DNA of 64,000 bases, from positions 186,001-250,000 of the forward strand of contig JAWDKM010000007.1 of NCBI GenBank assembly GCA_032464575.1, read 5' to 3'. Both the position numbers and the translations under genes were made by a program. Below, one piece after another: positions 31,080 through 39,601 of the stretch (its first letter is position 1; each line of letters begins with the position of its first letter). Source of the DNA: Pontivivens sp032464575. GTDB lineage: Bacteria > Pseudomonadota > Alphaproteobacteria > Rhodobacterales > Rhodobacteraceae. Under the pieces are notes generated by a model, which was given only the letters and a program-made list of their open reading frames with translations, searched no databases and had not been told where the DNA came from.

Positions 31080-31967
31080 ATGGCCTCTCTGAAACCAAAT
31101 TGGGACGATCTGCGGGTTTTTCTCGAACTCTCGCGACACGGGACACTGCTGGGGGCGGGTCGGGCCCTCGGCCTCGATCCGGCGACCGTGGCGCGGCGGG
31201 TGACCGCGCTGGAAACGGGCCTCGCCGCCCGGCTCTTCGACCGCTCCCAACGCGGCTATGCGCTGACGGAGGCAGGGCGGCGGCTGACCGGCCCAGCGGC
31301 AGCGATGGAGGCCGCGGCAACCGGCGCCGCCGATCGCGTCGCAGGCCAGTCGGAGCGCCTGTCAGGCAGCGTGCGGATCGGCGCGCCGGAGGGCGTGGCG
31401 AGCTTCATCCTGGCCGACGCCTGCGCGGCACTGGCCGACGCACATCCCGACCTGCGGGTCGAGCTGGTGGCGCTGCCGCGCGTCTTCTCCCTCAGCCAGC
31501 GTGAGGCCGACATCGCGCTCGCCCTGACCCCGCCCACCGCCGGGCGGCTTCGCGTGCGGCGGGTCGCAGACTACAATCTGCATCTCTATGCCGCGAACGC
31601 GCTGGCGGAGCGCCACCCGGTAGCGACCCGCGACGACCTCAAGGCGCACCGCTTCATCGGCTACATCGGCGACATGATCTTCGACAAGGAGCTCGACTAC
31701 GCGCCCCTGATCGCCCCGGACCTGCGCCCGCAGCTCGCCTCGACCTCGCTGACGATCCAGCTCGAATGGACCGTGGCCGGGCACGGGATCTGCGTCCTGC
31801 CCGACTTCGTGGCGGAAGGCCGCCCGGACCTCATCCGCCTGCTGCCTGAGGAGATCGCCTTCACCCGCAGCTTCCACCTGATCCGGCACGAGGACGACCT
31901 GCGCACCGCCCGGATCACCCGCGCCGCGGATGCGCTGACAGAGGCCCTGCGGACCCGGCTCGCCTGA
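31080..31967 (+). CDS. LysR-family regulator divergent from mmsA
   Basis: A 295-residue LysR-type protein: HTH in residues 9-67 (GAGRALGLDPATVARRVTAL), LysR substrate-binding domain from about 95. The divergent position suggests it controls mmsA, as mmsR-like regulators do in other bacteria, though that classic MmsR is AraC-type, so the specific role here is inference. Its stop is just before a repeat that begins at 31971. Confidence 0.85.
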   Translation: MASLKPNWDDLRVFLELSRHGTLLGAGRALGLDPATVARRVTALETGLAARLFDRSQRGYALTEAGRRLTGPAAAMEAAATGAADRVAGQSERLSGSVRIGAPEGVASFILADACAALADAHPDLRVELVALPRVFSLSQREADIALALTPPTAGRLRVRRVADYNLHLYAANALAERHPVATRDDLKAHRFIGYIGDMIFDKELDYAPLIAPDLRPQLASTSLTIQLEWTVAGHGICVLPDFVAEGRPDLIRLLPEEIAFTRSFHLIRHEDDLRTARITRAADALTEALRTRLA

Positions 31968-31970
31968 GGT

Positions 31971-32040
31971 GCGGTTTCGCCCTCGCTCCTTCGCCTTTGG
32001 CGAAGACCTTAAGCAAGGATATTTTCGTTCAAGGTGGAAG
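31971..32040 (+). repeat. ATATTT-family repeat, single left end (overlaps end of HxlR gene)
   Basis: GCGGTTTCGC at 31971-31980 is followed by CTTCGCCTTTGGCGAAG (a hairpin), then CAAGGATATTTTCGTTCAAG and GTGGAAG. It matches the left end of the 219-bp composite elements at 36201 and 42854. It runs into the 3' end of the convergent HxlR gene and supplies that gene's stop codon and last residues (LNENILA). Confidence 0.75.
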
Positions 32041-32374
32041 AGGGCGCAGGCAGCGCATGCTCCAGCCCCCAGTCCCTCATCGCAAGAAGCAGCGGCACCA
32101 GCGTGCGTCCCTTTTCGGTCAGCGCATAGTCCACATGCGGCGGCACCACCGGATGTACCGTGCGGGACACCAGCCCCGCACCCTCCAGCTCACGCAATGC
32201 CTTGGTCAGCACCCGCTGCGTGACGGTCCCCGCCGCGCGGTGCAGCTCGTTGAACCGCATGGTGCCGTCGATGAGGTGGTAGAGCACGACGCCCTTCCAC
32301 TTGCCGCCGATCAGCTCCAGCGTCGCCTCCACCGGGCAGCCGAGGGAGCAGTCGTAGTGATCGAAGCGGGACAT
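32009..32374 (-). CDS. HxlR-family transcriptional regulator
   Basis: A 121-residue winged-helix regulator. The HxlR signature is clear: DCSLGCPVEATLELIGGKWK, then LIDGTMRFNELHRAAGTVTQ and KALRELEGAGLVSRTVHPVV. The N-terminal Cys residues (C9, C13) may sense redox or electrophiles. The start at 32374 is the first Met before that block. It is divergent from the YgiN-like gene and probably represses it. The C-terminal ~10 residues and the stop come from a repeat element. Confidence 0.87.
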   Translation of the reverse strand: MSRFDHYDCSLGCPVEATLELIGGKWKGVVLYHLIDGTMRFNELHRAAGTVTQRVLTKALRELEGAGLVSRTVHPVVPPHVDYALTEKGRTLVPLLLAMRDWGLEHALPAPSSTLNENILA

Positions 32375-32395
32375 GAGGCAGTATCCTTCAGGTGG

Positions 32396-32418
32396 GTATG
32401 GGCCAGATTTGTGCATAC
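32396..32418. promoter_or_regulatory. Candidate HxlR operator
   Basis: GTATG-N13-CATAC, an inverted repeat in the 106-base region between the HxlR gene and the divergent monooxygenase gene. Position and dyad symmetry fit an HxlR-type operator; not proven. Confidence 0.35.
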
Positions 32419-32480
32419 TTACGTCGAGGACAAGACCTCTCTACATCGGGCGATATCGCAACCCACGACAGGACATACCG

Positions 32481-32771
32481 ATGTCAGACCTCACGATCAT
32501 CGCCCGCATCGAGGCCGTCCCCGGCCACGCCGATCTGGTCCGGGCCGAGCTGGAGAAACTCGTCGACCCAACGCGCGCCGAAGCGGGCTGCAAGCAATAC
32601 GACCTGCATATCGACCGCGACGCCCCCGGCACCTTCCTTTTCTACGAGACGTGGGAAAGCCGGGAGCTCTGGCAGGCCCACATGAATGCCCCGCACCTCG
32701 CCGCCTACATGAAGGCGACCGACGGCAAGGTGGTGACCTTCACGCTCTCCGAAATGGACCGGATCGCCTGA
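32481..32771 (+). CDS. Antibiotic-biosynthesis-monooxygenase-domain protein (YgiN-like)
   Basis: A 96-residue ABM-fold protein. TIIARIEAVPGHADLVRAEL, then AEAGCKQYDLHIDRD, and FLFYETWESRELWQAHMNAP are the standard blocks of YgiN-like quinol monooxygenases, which act as small dimers. The ATG at 32481 follows ACAGGACATACCG. Divergent from the HxlR regulator, a common pairing for quinone or electrophile response. It is followed after six bases by an ATATTT-family repeat. Confidence 0.85.
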   Translation: MSDLTIIARIEAVPGHADLVRAELEKLVDPTRAEAGCKQYDLHIDRDAPGTFLFYETWESRELWQAHMNAPHLAAYMKATDGKVVTFTLSEMDRIA

Positions 32772-32776
32772 TCCTT

Positions 32777-32810
32777 CTGCCTTGAGACAAATATCCCCGC
32801 CGGAGGCGCC
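32777..32810 (-). repeat. ATATTT-family repeat end
   Basis: On the minus strand GGCGCCTCCGGCGGGGATAT followed by TTGTCTCAAGG. It lies directly after the monooxygenase stop. With the copy at 31971-32040 it brackets the HxlR/monooxygenase gene pair in inverted orientation. Confidence 0.7.
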
Positions 32811-32841
32811 ACCCCGCGCCTCCCTCGCGTGCACGCGGGCG

Positions 32842-34419
32842 TCAGCCCGCCGCGCTTGCGGCCCCAGCGGGCAGATGGGGCGCCGCGGCCAGAAGCTGCC
32901 GCGTGTAGGTATGGGTCGGCGCCGCGAACAGCGCCGCCGTCTCGCCCTGCTCCACGATCCGGCCTGCCTGCATCACCATCACCCGGTCGCAGATCGCCCG
33001 CACCACGTTCAGGTCGTGGGAGATGAAGAGGAAGCTCACCGCGAACTGCTTCGACAGCTCGGCAAGCAGGTCGAGGATCCGCGCCCGCACCCGCACGTCG
33101 AGGGCGCTCACCGCCTCGTCCAGCACGATCACGTCGGGGCGGATGATCAGCGCGCGGGCGATGGCGATCCGCTGCCGCTGTCCGCCGGAAAAGGCGTGGA
33201 TGTGCTTGTCGGCATCCGAAGGGCGCAGCCCCACGCTCTCCAGCACCTCCTCCACCGCCCGGCGCCGCGGCGGCGGTGCGTCGAGCAGGTGGAAGGGTTC
33301 GGCGACCAGCCGCTCCACCCGCCAGCGCGGATCGAAGCTGCCGAAAGGATCCTGAAACACCACGCCGATCCGCCGCCGCAGCGATGGCGGTGCATCCACG
33401 CCCATCTCGTTCCCGCCGAGCCGGATCGACCCGCCCTGCATCGGCTCCAGCCCCAGGATCGCGCGGGCGAGCGTAGACTTGCCCGACCCGCTCTCCCCGA
33501 CGAGGCCCAGGTTCTCACCACGGCGTAGTGTGAAGCTCACGCCGTCCACTGCCCGATGCCCCTGCGCGCGCCCGATCAGCCGGCGCGGGCCGGGATAGTC
33601 GCGCACGACGTTCTCGACCTCCAGAACCGCCTCGCGCTCCCGCCGCTGCGCGCGCTTCGGCTGGTGGACGGAGGCCGCGAGCAGGTCGCGCGTGTAGGCA
33701 TGGCTCGGCGAGGTAAGCACCTGAACCGCCGGGCCGCTTTCAACCATCCGCCCATCCTTCATCACCGCGATCCGGTCGGCCATGTCGGCAACGACGGCGA
33801 GGTCGTGGGTGATCAGGATCAGGCCCATCCCGTCCTCCCGCGCCAGCCGCTTCAACAGGTCGAGGATCCCCGCCTGCGTCGTCACGTCGAGCGCCGTGGT
33901 CGGCTCATCCGCGATCAGCAGCTTCGGACGCAGCGCGATCGCACAGGCGATCACCACCCGCTGCCGCTGCCCGCCGGACAGCTCATGCGGGTAGCGCGAC
34001 AACGGGATCTGCCCAAGGCCCACGCGCGCCAGAACCTCCGCCGCCCGCGCCCGCGCCTCCCGGACCGAGGCGCGGGAGTGCAGCCGCACCGTCTCCGCCA
34101 CCTGATCGCCGATCGTGTGCAGCGGATTGAGCGCCGTCATCGGCTCCTGAAACACCATGGAGAGGTCGCGCCCGCGCCGGGCGCACATCTGCCGTTCGGT
34201 GAGCGCGGTCAGATCCTCGCCCCCCAGCCGCACGCGGCCCGCCGCCTCCGCCCCCCGTGGCAGAAGTCGCATCAGGGAAAGCGCGGTCATCGACTTGCCC
34301 GACCCGCTTTCGCCGACGAGGCCCAGGATCTCGCCCTCCGCCATCTCCAGCGAGACATCGTGCACCAGCTCCGCCGCCCCGATGCGGATCGACAGGCCCT
34401 CGACCGACAACAGCGTCAT
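32842..34419 (-). CDS. Peptide/nickel-type ABC transporter ATPase, two fused ATP-binding domains (DppD-DppF)
   Basis: A 525-residue protein made of two ABC ATPases. Domain 1 has GESGSGKSM, LSGGQRQRVVIACAIAL, IADEPTTALD and LITHD; domain 2 starts near residue 270 with GESGSGKST, FSGGQRQRIAIARAL, VLDEAVSALD and FISHD. Each ends in an oligopeptide-type C-terminal stretch (HAYTRDLLAAS; HTYTRQLLAAA). It energises the DppB/DppC-like permeases with which it overlaps (ATGA). Fused DppDF is common in alphaproteobacteria. Confidence 0.9.
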   Translation of the reverse strand: MTLLSVEGLSIRIGAAELVHDVSLEMAEGEILGLVGESGSGKSMTALSLMRLLPRGAEAAGRVRLGGEDLTALTERQMCARRGRDLSMVFQEPMTALNPLHTIGDQVAETVRLHSRASVREARARAAEVLARVGLGQIPLSRYPHELSGGQRQRVVIACAIALRPKLLIADEPTTALDVTTQAGILDLLKRLAREDGMGLILITHDLAVVADMADRIAVMKDGRMVESGPAVQVLTSPSHAYTRDLLAASVHQPKRAQRREREAVLEVENVVRDYPGPRRLIGRAQGHRAVDGVSFTLRRGENLGLVGESGSGKSTLARAILGLEPMQGGSIRLGGNEMGVDAPPSLRRRIGVVFQDPFGSFDPRWRVERLVAEPFHLLDAPPPRRRAVEEVLESVGLRPSDADKHIHAFSGGQRQRIAIARALIIRPDVIVLDEAVSALDVRVRARILDLLAELSKQFAVSFLFISHDLNVVRAICDRVMVMQAGRIVEQGETAALFAAPTHTYTRQLLAAAPHLPAGAASAAG

Positions 34420-35234
34420 GCCCGCACCGTCCTGAGCTTCGGGTCGAGCGCGTCGCGCAGCCCGTCGCCCAACAGGTTGAGCCCCAGCACGCTCAGCACG
34501 ATGGCAAGGCCCGGGATCACCGCCATGTGCGGCGCCACACCGATCAACGTCTGGGCGTCCGCCAGCATGCGCCCCCAGCTCGGCAGTGGCGGCTGCGCGC
34601 CGAGGCCGACATAGCTCAATGCGGCCTCCACCAGGATCCCGACGGAGAACTGGATCGTCCCCTGCACCACCAGCAGGTTCGCGATGTTGGGCAGGACGTG
34701 CTCCGCACTGATCCGCGCCGCCCCCTTGCCCGCCACGCGGGCGGCCATGATGAACTCGCGGCTCCACAGGCTCAGCGCAGCCCCCCGCGTCAGTCGCGCG
34801 AACACCGGCACGTTGAAGATCCCGATGGCGAGGATCGCGTTCCACACGCTCGGCCCCGCCAGCGCGGTGATCAGGATCGCGATCAGGATCGACGGAAAGG
34901 CGAAGACGAGGTCGTTGCCCCGCATGATGAGCTCGTCCGCGATCCCGCCCCGCCGCGCGGCGGCCCACAGGCCCAGCGGCACGCCGGCCCCCATCCCGAT
35001 CCCGACCGAGGCGATGGCGACCGCCAGCGAGGTCCGCGCCCCCACCATCAGCATCGACAGGATGTCCCGCCCCAGATGATCCGTACCCAGCGGATGCGCC
35101 GCGGACGGCCCCTGCATCCGGCTCGCAATGTTCAGCGCCGCGACATCGTGCGGCGTCCAGACGAAGCTCGCCAGCGCGAGCAGGGCGAAGAGCGCGGTGA
35201 GGAGCCCGCCCGCGATCAGGCTGCGCGGCATCAT
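34416..35234 (-). CDS. Peptide ABC transporter permease, DppC type
   Basis: A 272-residue permease starting MMPRSLIAGGLLTALFALLA. The DppC hallmark HPLGTDHLGRDILSMLMVGA is present, as is the EAA-type loop RVAGKGAARISAEHVLPNIA. It overlaps the upstream dppB-like gene by four bases and the ATPase gene downstream. Confidence 0.9.
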   Translation of the reverse strand: MMPRSLIAGGLLTALFALLALASFVWTPHDVAALNIASRMQGPSAAHPLGTDHLGRDILSMLMVGARTSLAVAIASVGIGMGAGVPLGLWAAARRGGIADELIMRGNDLVFAFPSILIAILITALAGPSVWNAILAIGIFNVPVFARLTRGAALSLWSREFIMAARVAGKGAARISAEHVLPNIANLLVVQGTIQFSVGILVEAALSYVGLGAQPPLPSWGRMLADAQTLIGVAPHMAVIPGLAIVLSVLGLNLLGDGLRDALDPKLRTVRA

Positions 35235-36169
35235 CGCCGCAGCCTCGGATCGACGATGGTATAGGCGAGATCGACGAGGAACGTCACCACGACCATGGCA
35301 AAGACCAGCAGCATCACCGTGCTCTCCACCACGATCAGGTCACGCTGTGTGATCGCCTGGAACAACAGCCGCCCGAGCCCCGGCAGGAAGAAGACGTTCT
35401 CGATGATGATCGCGCCCGCCAGCAGGAAGGAGAACTGCAGCCCGATGATCGTCAGCACCGGGATCAGCGCGTTCCTCAGCGCATGCCGCCAGACGACGGC
35501 GCGCCGCCCCAATCCCTTGGCCCGCGCCGTGCGGACGTAGTCCTCGTCCAGCGTCTCGATGAGGGCCGAGCGCATGATCCGCGCCAGAATGCTCGCCTGC
35601 GGCAGCGCAAGTGCGATCGCCGGCAGGGTGAGCGCGCCGATGGCGGCGAGCGGCGCCTCCCACCCCGGAAAGCCCCCGGCACTCACCCACCGCAGCTGGA
35701 TGGCGAAGACGAAGACCAGCAGCATCGCGAACCAGAAATTCGGCACCGCAATGCCGAGCTGCGTCGCTCCCATCACCCCATAATCCGCCGCCCGCCCCCG
35801 ATACATCGCCGCCAGCATCCCAACCGGAAAGGCGATGACGGTCGACAGAAGCAGCGCATAGAGCGCCAACGGCAGGCTCACCCAGATCCGGTCGGCGATG
35901 AGCTCCGACACCGGCACGCGGTAGGTATAGGACGTCCCGAAATCCCCGGTCACGAGCCCACCGACCCACGTCAGGTACCGCGCCACCAACCCGTCATCGA
36001 GCCCCATCTGCGCGCGCAGCGCCGCCACAGCCTCGGGCTGCGCATTCAGCCCGAGCATGAACGCCGCCGGATCCCCCGGCAGCACCTCGATGACCCCGAA
36101 CACGACGAGCGAGGCAACGACCAGCGTCGCCCCGAGCGACAGGGAGCGGCGAAGCAAATAGCTCAGCAT
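35231..36169 (-). CDS. Peptide ABC transporter permease, DppB type
   Basis: A 312-residue permease with the typical N-terminus MLSYLLRRSLSLGATLVVAS, the LPGDPAAFMLG region, the long first periplasmic loop (RYLTWVGGLVTGDFGTSYTY), and the EAA-loop YVRTARAKGLGRRAVVWRHA. The C-terminal ITQRDLIVVES matches the family. I chose the ATG at 36169. A 219-bp repeat separates it from the M32 peptidase gene upstream. Confidence 0.9.
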   Translation of the reverse strand: MLSYLLRRSLSLGATLVVASLVVFGVIEVLPGDPAAFMLGLNAQPEAVAALRAQMGLDDGLVARYLTWVGGLVTGDFGTSYTYRVPVSELIADRIWVSLPLALYALLLSTVIAFPVGMLAAMYRGRAADYGVMGATQLGIAVPNFWFAMLLVFVFAIQLRWVSAGGFPGWEAPLAAIGALTLPAIALALPQASILARIMRSALIETLDEDYVRTARAKGLGRRAVVWRHALRNALIPVLTIIGLQFSFLLAGAIIIENVFFLPGLGRLLFQAITQRDLIVVESTVMLLVFAMVVVTFLVDLAYTIVDPRLRR

Positions 36170-36200
36170 CGCGCGAAAGACGCGATGTCGCGCGTCCTGC

Positions 36201-36419
36201 TTCGCCTCCGGCGAAGGCCTTCGGCGAGGATATTTGAAACAAGCTGGAAAGGAGCGATCAGTTCTTCGCCACATAACGCACAAGCTGGGACGACCGAGGA
36301 CCTTCCACCTCTACGGTTATCGCAGTCCGCAGCTGTACCGCGCGCCAAAGCCGAGCCGAGGGAGTCAGGAAAGACCTTTCGGTTCCACCTTGTCCAAATA
36401 TCCCCCCGCCGGAGGCGTC
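36201..36419 (+). repeat. 219-bp composite repeat with inverted ends, copy 1
   Basis: Left end: TTCGCCTCCGGCGAAGG, CCTTCGGCGAGGATATTTGA and AACAAGCTGGAA. Right end: TTCCACCTTGTCCAAATATC and CCCCCGCCGGAGGCGTC. The two ends are inverted repeats of each other (GGATATTTG...CAAG-TGGAA). The centre contains CCTTCCACCT and GCTGTACCGC, which are shared with copy 2 at 42854-43072, also exactly 219 bp. It lies between the M32 peptidase and dppB-like genes of one operon. I see no ORF in it that is conserved. Confidence 0.85.
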
Positions 36420-36461
36420 CGCCGCTGGCCGAAAGCCCGGCCCTATCGACGGCGTGGCGCG

Positions 36462-37934
36462 TCACAGCCCGTAGAGCTCCCCGAACTTCGCCTCCAGGTA
36501 GGCGATGAGCGGCGCGGGCGTGACCGGCCCCCCGGTGGCGCGCTCGATCAGCTCGGGGGCGGGGATGATCGCCCCGTGACGGTGCACGTTCTGGCGCAGC
36601 CAGGCGACCGCAGGACCGCTCTCGCCCCGCGCCAGCAGATCGTCGAGATCGGGCACGGCGGCGCGCAGCGCCTCGTGCAGCGCGGCGGCGTAGATGTTGC
36701 CGAGCGTGTAGGTCGGGAAGTAGCCGAAAAGCCCCGCCGACCAGTGCACGTCCTGCAGGACACCGCGCGCGGCATCCGGCACGACCTGACCGAAATCGGC
36801 CTCGAACCGCTCGTTCCAGGCATCCTCGAGATCGGCGACCTCCAGTTCCCCGTCCATAAGCGCCCGCTCCAGATCGAAGCGCATCAGGATGTGGAGGTTG
36901 TAGTGGACCTCGTCGGCCTCCGTCCGGATGAAGCCGGGCTCGACCCGGTTCACGGCGGCATAGAAGTCCTCCGCCCCCATCTCGATGCCGAAGCCCCGCA
37001 CCATCTTGTCGTGCAGCCAGCCGCAGAAGGCGCGCGAGCGGCCGAGCTGGTTTTCCATCAGCCGGCTCTGGCTCTCGTGCACGCCCATCGACACATGACC
37101 GCCCGCGGGCGTCAGCGCATGGTCCTCCGGCACACCCTGCTCGTAGACCGCGTGCCCCACCTCATGGATCACCGAGTAGAGGCAGTCGAAGGGCCGCGCC
37201 TCGTCCACCCGCGTGGTGATGCGCACATCGGTGAGCGTGCCCGAGCAGAACGGGTGCGTGACGAGGTCCATGCGGCCCGCCTGCCAGTCGTAGCCGAACA
37301 CCGTCGCCAGCTCGCGGGCCAACGCCATCTGCCCGTCGGCCGCAAAGACGCCCGTGAGTTCCGGTACGTCCCGCCCACTCTCCGCGATCCGAGCGCGCAG
37401 GTCGGAGAGCGGGGCGCGCAGCCCGCCCAGGATCTCGCGCAGCGGCCCTTCGCGCATTCCCGGCTCGAACCCGTCGAGCAGCGCGTCGTAGCGGCTCTCG
37501 CCATCCAGCCGCTGCGCATCGGCCTGCTGGCGCTTCAGGTTCACGATCTCGGTCAGGGCAGGCCGGAAGGCGGCGAAGTCCGACGCCTCCCGCGCCGCGG
37601 CCCAGGTGCGGTGACCGAGCGAGGTGGCCTTCGCGATCGCCTCCGCCAGGTCGCCCGGCATCCGTTCGTTCCGGATGAAGTCGCGGCGGATGCGATCCAC
37701 GTTCGCGCGGCCCGCGGCGTCCAGCGCACCCTCGTCGATCGCTGCCAGCCAATCGCCGATCCGCGGATCGGTCCGGCGCGCATGCAGCACGGCCTCCAGC
37801 GCACCACGCTGCTCGGCCCGAAGCCCGGTCGCGGCGGGCGGCATCATCGCCTCCTGATCCCATTCCAGCACACCGCTTACGAGGTCGAGCGCCTCGGTCT
37901 GCTTCACATGGGCGATCAGCGCATCGTAGGCCAT
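36462..37934 (-). CDS. M32-family metallocarboxypeptidase
   Basis: A 490-residue zinc carboxypeptidase (thermostable carboxypeptidase 1 type). The zinc motif is HEVGH within YSVIHEVGHAVYEQG, the third ligand is in HESQSRLMENQLGRS, and the DPF-equivalent region reads THPFCSGTLTDVRITTR. Cytoplasmic, removing C-terminal residues from peptides. The start is ATG 37934, with a TTG six bases earlier as a weaker choice. It lies within the peptide uptake operon, so it likely digests the imported peptides. Confidence 0.9.
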   Translation of the reverse strand: MAYDALIAHVKQTEALDLVSGVLEWDQEAMMPPAATGLRAEQRGALEAVLHARRTDPRIGDWLAAIDEGALDAAGRANVDRIRRDFIRNERMPGDLAEAIAKATSLGHRTWAAAREASDFAAFRPALTEIVNLKRQQADAQRLDGESRYDALLDGFEPGMREGPLREILGGLRAPLSDLRARIAESGRDVPELTGVFAADGQMALARELATVFGYDWQAGRMDLVTHPFCSGTLTDVRITTRVDEARPFDCLYSVIHEVGHAVYEQGVPEDHALTPAGGHVSMGVHESQSRLMENQLGRSRAFCGWLHDKMVRGFGIEMGAEDFYAAVNRVEPGFIRTEADEVHYNLHILMRFDLERALMDGELEVADLEDAWNERFEADFGQVVPDAARGVLQDVHWSAGLFGYFPTYTLGNIYAAALHEALRAAVPDLDDLLARGESGPAVAWLRQNVHRHGAIIPAPELIERATGGPVTPAPLIAYLEAKFGELYGL

Positions 37935-38070
37935 CGGCAACCTCTCCGGAACATCTCAGCGCCACAGCATATTGCGGAGGGCCCTGGGTCAAGCCCGGGG
38001 CGGCGCCTTCGTTGCGGGAGATCGAAGGTGCAGCCGTCCTGGACCCGACCCGCGACCTTTCACCCGTGCC

Positions 38071-39540
38071 TCACTCGGCCCAGCTCACCCCGGTCAGGTC
38101 GTTGGCCTGCGTCGGCGCGTTCTCCCATAGCCCACGCAGGCGCGCGTCCGCCACCCCGGTCTTCGCAAGCTGGAAGAGGTACGCGTTCACGTAGTCCTCC
38201 GCGATCCTGCGCTGCGCCTCCTCCATCAGCGCGCGGCGCTGGCCGTCATCCGTGGTCTGGCCGAGCTCGTCCATCAGCGCCACGAAATCCGGGTCGGCAT
38301 AGGCGAAGTAGTAGTCCTCCCGCGCGTAGATCCCGATATCCATCGGCTCGGTGTGGCTGACGATGGTCAGGCCATAGTCGCGGCCGCGGAACACCGTTTC
38401 CAGCCAGTCGGCCCATTCGACGTTCTGGATCTCCGCCTCGATCCCGATGGCGCGGAGCTGGGAGGCGATGATCTCGCCCCCGCGGCGGGCATAGGCAGGC
38501 GGCGGCAGCTTCAGCACCGTCTCGAACCCGTCGGGATAGCCCGCTTCGGCCAGCAGCGCCCGCGCCGCCTCCGGGTCATGGGGCGACAGGTGGAGCAGGT
38601 CCACGTAGGCCGGATTGTGCGGCGCGAAATGCGTGCCGATCGGCGTGCCGTAGCCGAACATCGCCCCGTCGATCACCGCGCGCCGGTCCACGGCCTTCGC
38701 CACCGCCTCGCGCACCAGCGGGTTGGAGAAGGGCTCGGCCGAACCGTTCATGGCGAGGATCGTCTCGCCCTCCGTCGAGCCCACTATGACCTCGAACCGC
38801 GGATCGGCCTCGAACTGGATCAGGTTCTCGGGTGCCGGGAAATTCGGAAAGGCGTCGAGATCGCCCGCCATCATCGCCGCGAACGCCGCCGTGGGGTCGG
38901 AGATGAAGCGAAACGTGGCCGCCTCCAGCGCCGGGGCCTCGCCCCAGTAGCCCTCGTAGGCCGCCAGCTCCACCCGGTCGCCCTGCACCCAGTCGGCGAA
39001 GCGGAACGGGCCGGTGCCGACCGGCTCCGTCGCATTGCTCTCCACCGTCTCCGGCGCGACGATCACCGCGTCGCCCCAGGCCATGTTGAAGGGGAAGTTG
39101 CCGTCGGGGGCGCTCAGCGTCACGCGCACCGAGGTGGGGCTCAGCACCTCCACGCTCTCGATCCCCGCGAAGAGCTGCTTTTGCGCGTTGGTCGAATCCT
39201 CCGCCCGCGCGCGGTCCAGCGAGAACTTCACGTCCTCCGCGTCGAAGGCACTGCCGTCGTGGAACGTCGCCCCCTCCACCAGCGTGAAGGTGTAGACCGT
39301 GCCGTCCTCGCTCACGTCCCAGGCCCGTGCCAGCGCCGGCTGGATAGAGCCATCGGGCCCGAACCGCGTCAGCCCCTCGAAGACATTGGCATAGACCACC
39401 TCGTCGATCGCTGCGGCGGCCCCACCCGTCGGGTCCAGGTTGGGCGGTTCCAGCTGCATCCCCACGGTGATCGTCGTGTCCTGCGCGGCGGCCACAGTCG
39501 CCCCCAGAACCATCGCGAGCGTCAGTCCAAGCGTCTTCAT
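38071..39540 (-). CDS. Peptide/nickel-type ABC transporter substrate-binding protein
   Basis: A 489-residue family 5 solute-binding protein with a signal peptide (MKTLGLTLAMVLGATVAAA, cleaved before QDTTITVG). Blocks VVYANVFEGLTRFGPDGSIQ, ARAWDVSEDGTVYTFTLVEG and ATFHDGSAFDAEDVKFSLDR are diagnostic of the oligopeptide-binding family. It supplies the DppBCDF-like importer encoded downstream. It is likely in one operon with the M20 peptidase upstream and the M32 peptidase downstream. Confidence 0.9.
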   Translation of the reverse strand: MKTLGLTLAMVLGATVAAAQDTTITVGMQLEPPNLDPTGGAAAAIDEVVYANVFEGLTRFGPDGSIQPALARAWDVSEDGTVYTFTLVEGATFHDGSAFDAEDVKFSLDRARAEDSTNAQKQLFAGIESVEVLSPTSVRVTLSAPDGNFPFNMAWGDAVIVAPETVESNATEPVGTGPFRFADWVQGDRVELAAYEGYWGEAPALEAATFRFISDPTAAFAAMMAGDLDAFPNFPAPENLIQFEADPRFEVIVGSTEGETILAMNGSAEPFSNPLVREAVAKAVDRRAVIDGAMFGYGTPIGTHFAPHNPAYVDLLHLSPHDPEAARALLAEAGYPDGFETVLKLPPPAYARRGGEIIASQLRAIGIEAEIQNVEWADWLETVFRGRDYGLTIVSHTEPMDIGIYAREDYYFAYADPDFVALMDELGQTTDDGQRRALMEEAQRRIAEDYVNAYLFQLAKTGVADARLRGLWENAPTQANDLTGVSWAE

Positions 39541-39601
39541 CGGCTGTCCTCCCGTTGTGGTGGAAGCCTGTCGCAAGGCGACCGCACTGTCCAGCACCGC
39601 C

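Noticed and set aside
36253..36382. Conserved small protein within the 219-bp repeat
   Set aside because: The two copies differ in their central part with no shared start, ribosome site or codon-wise conservation; structure is the likelier conserved trait.
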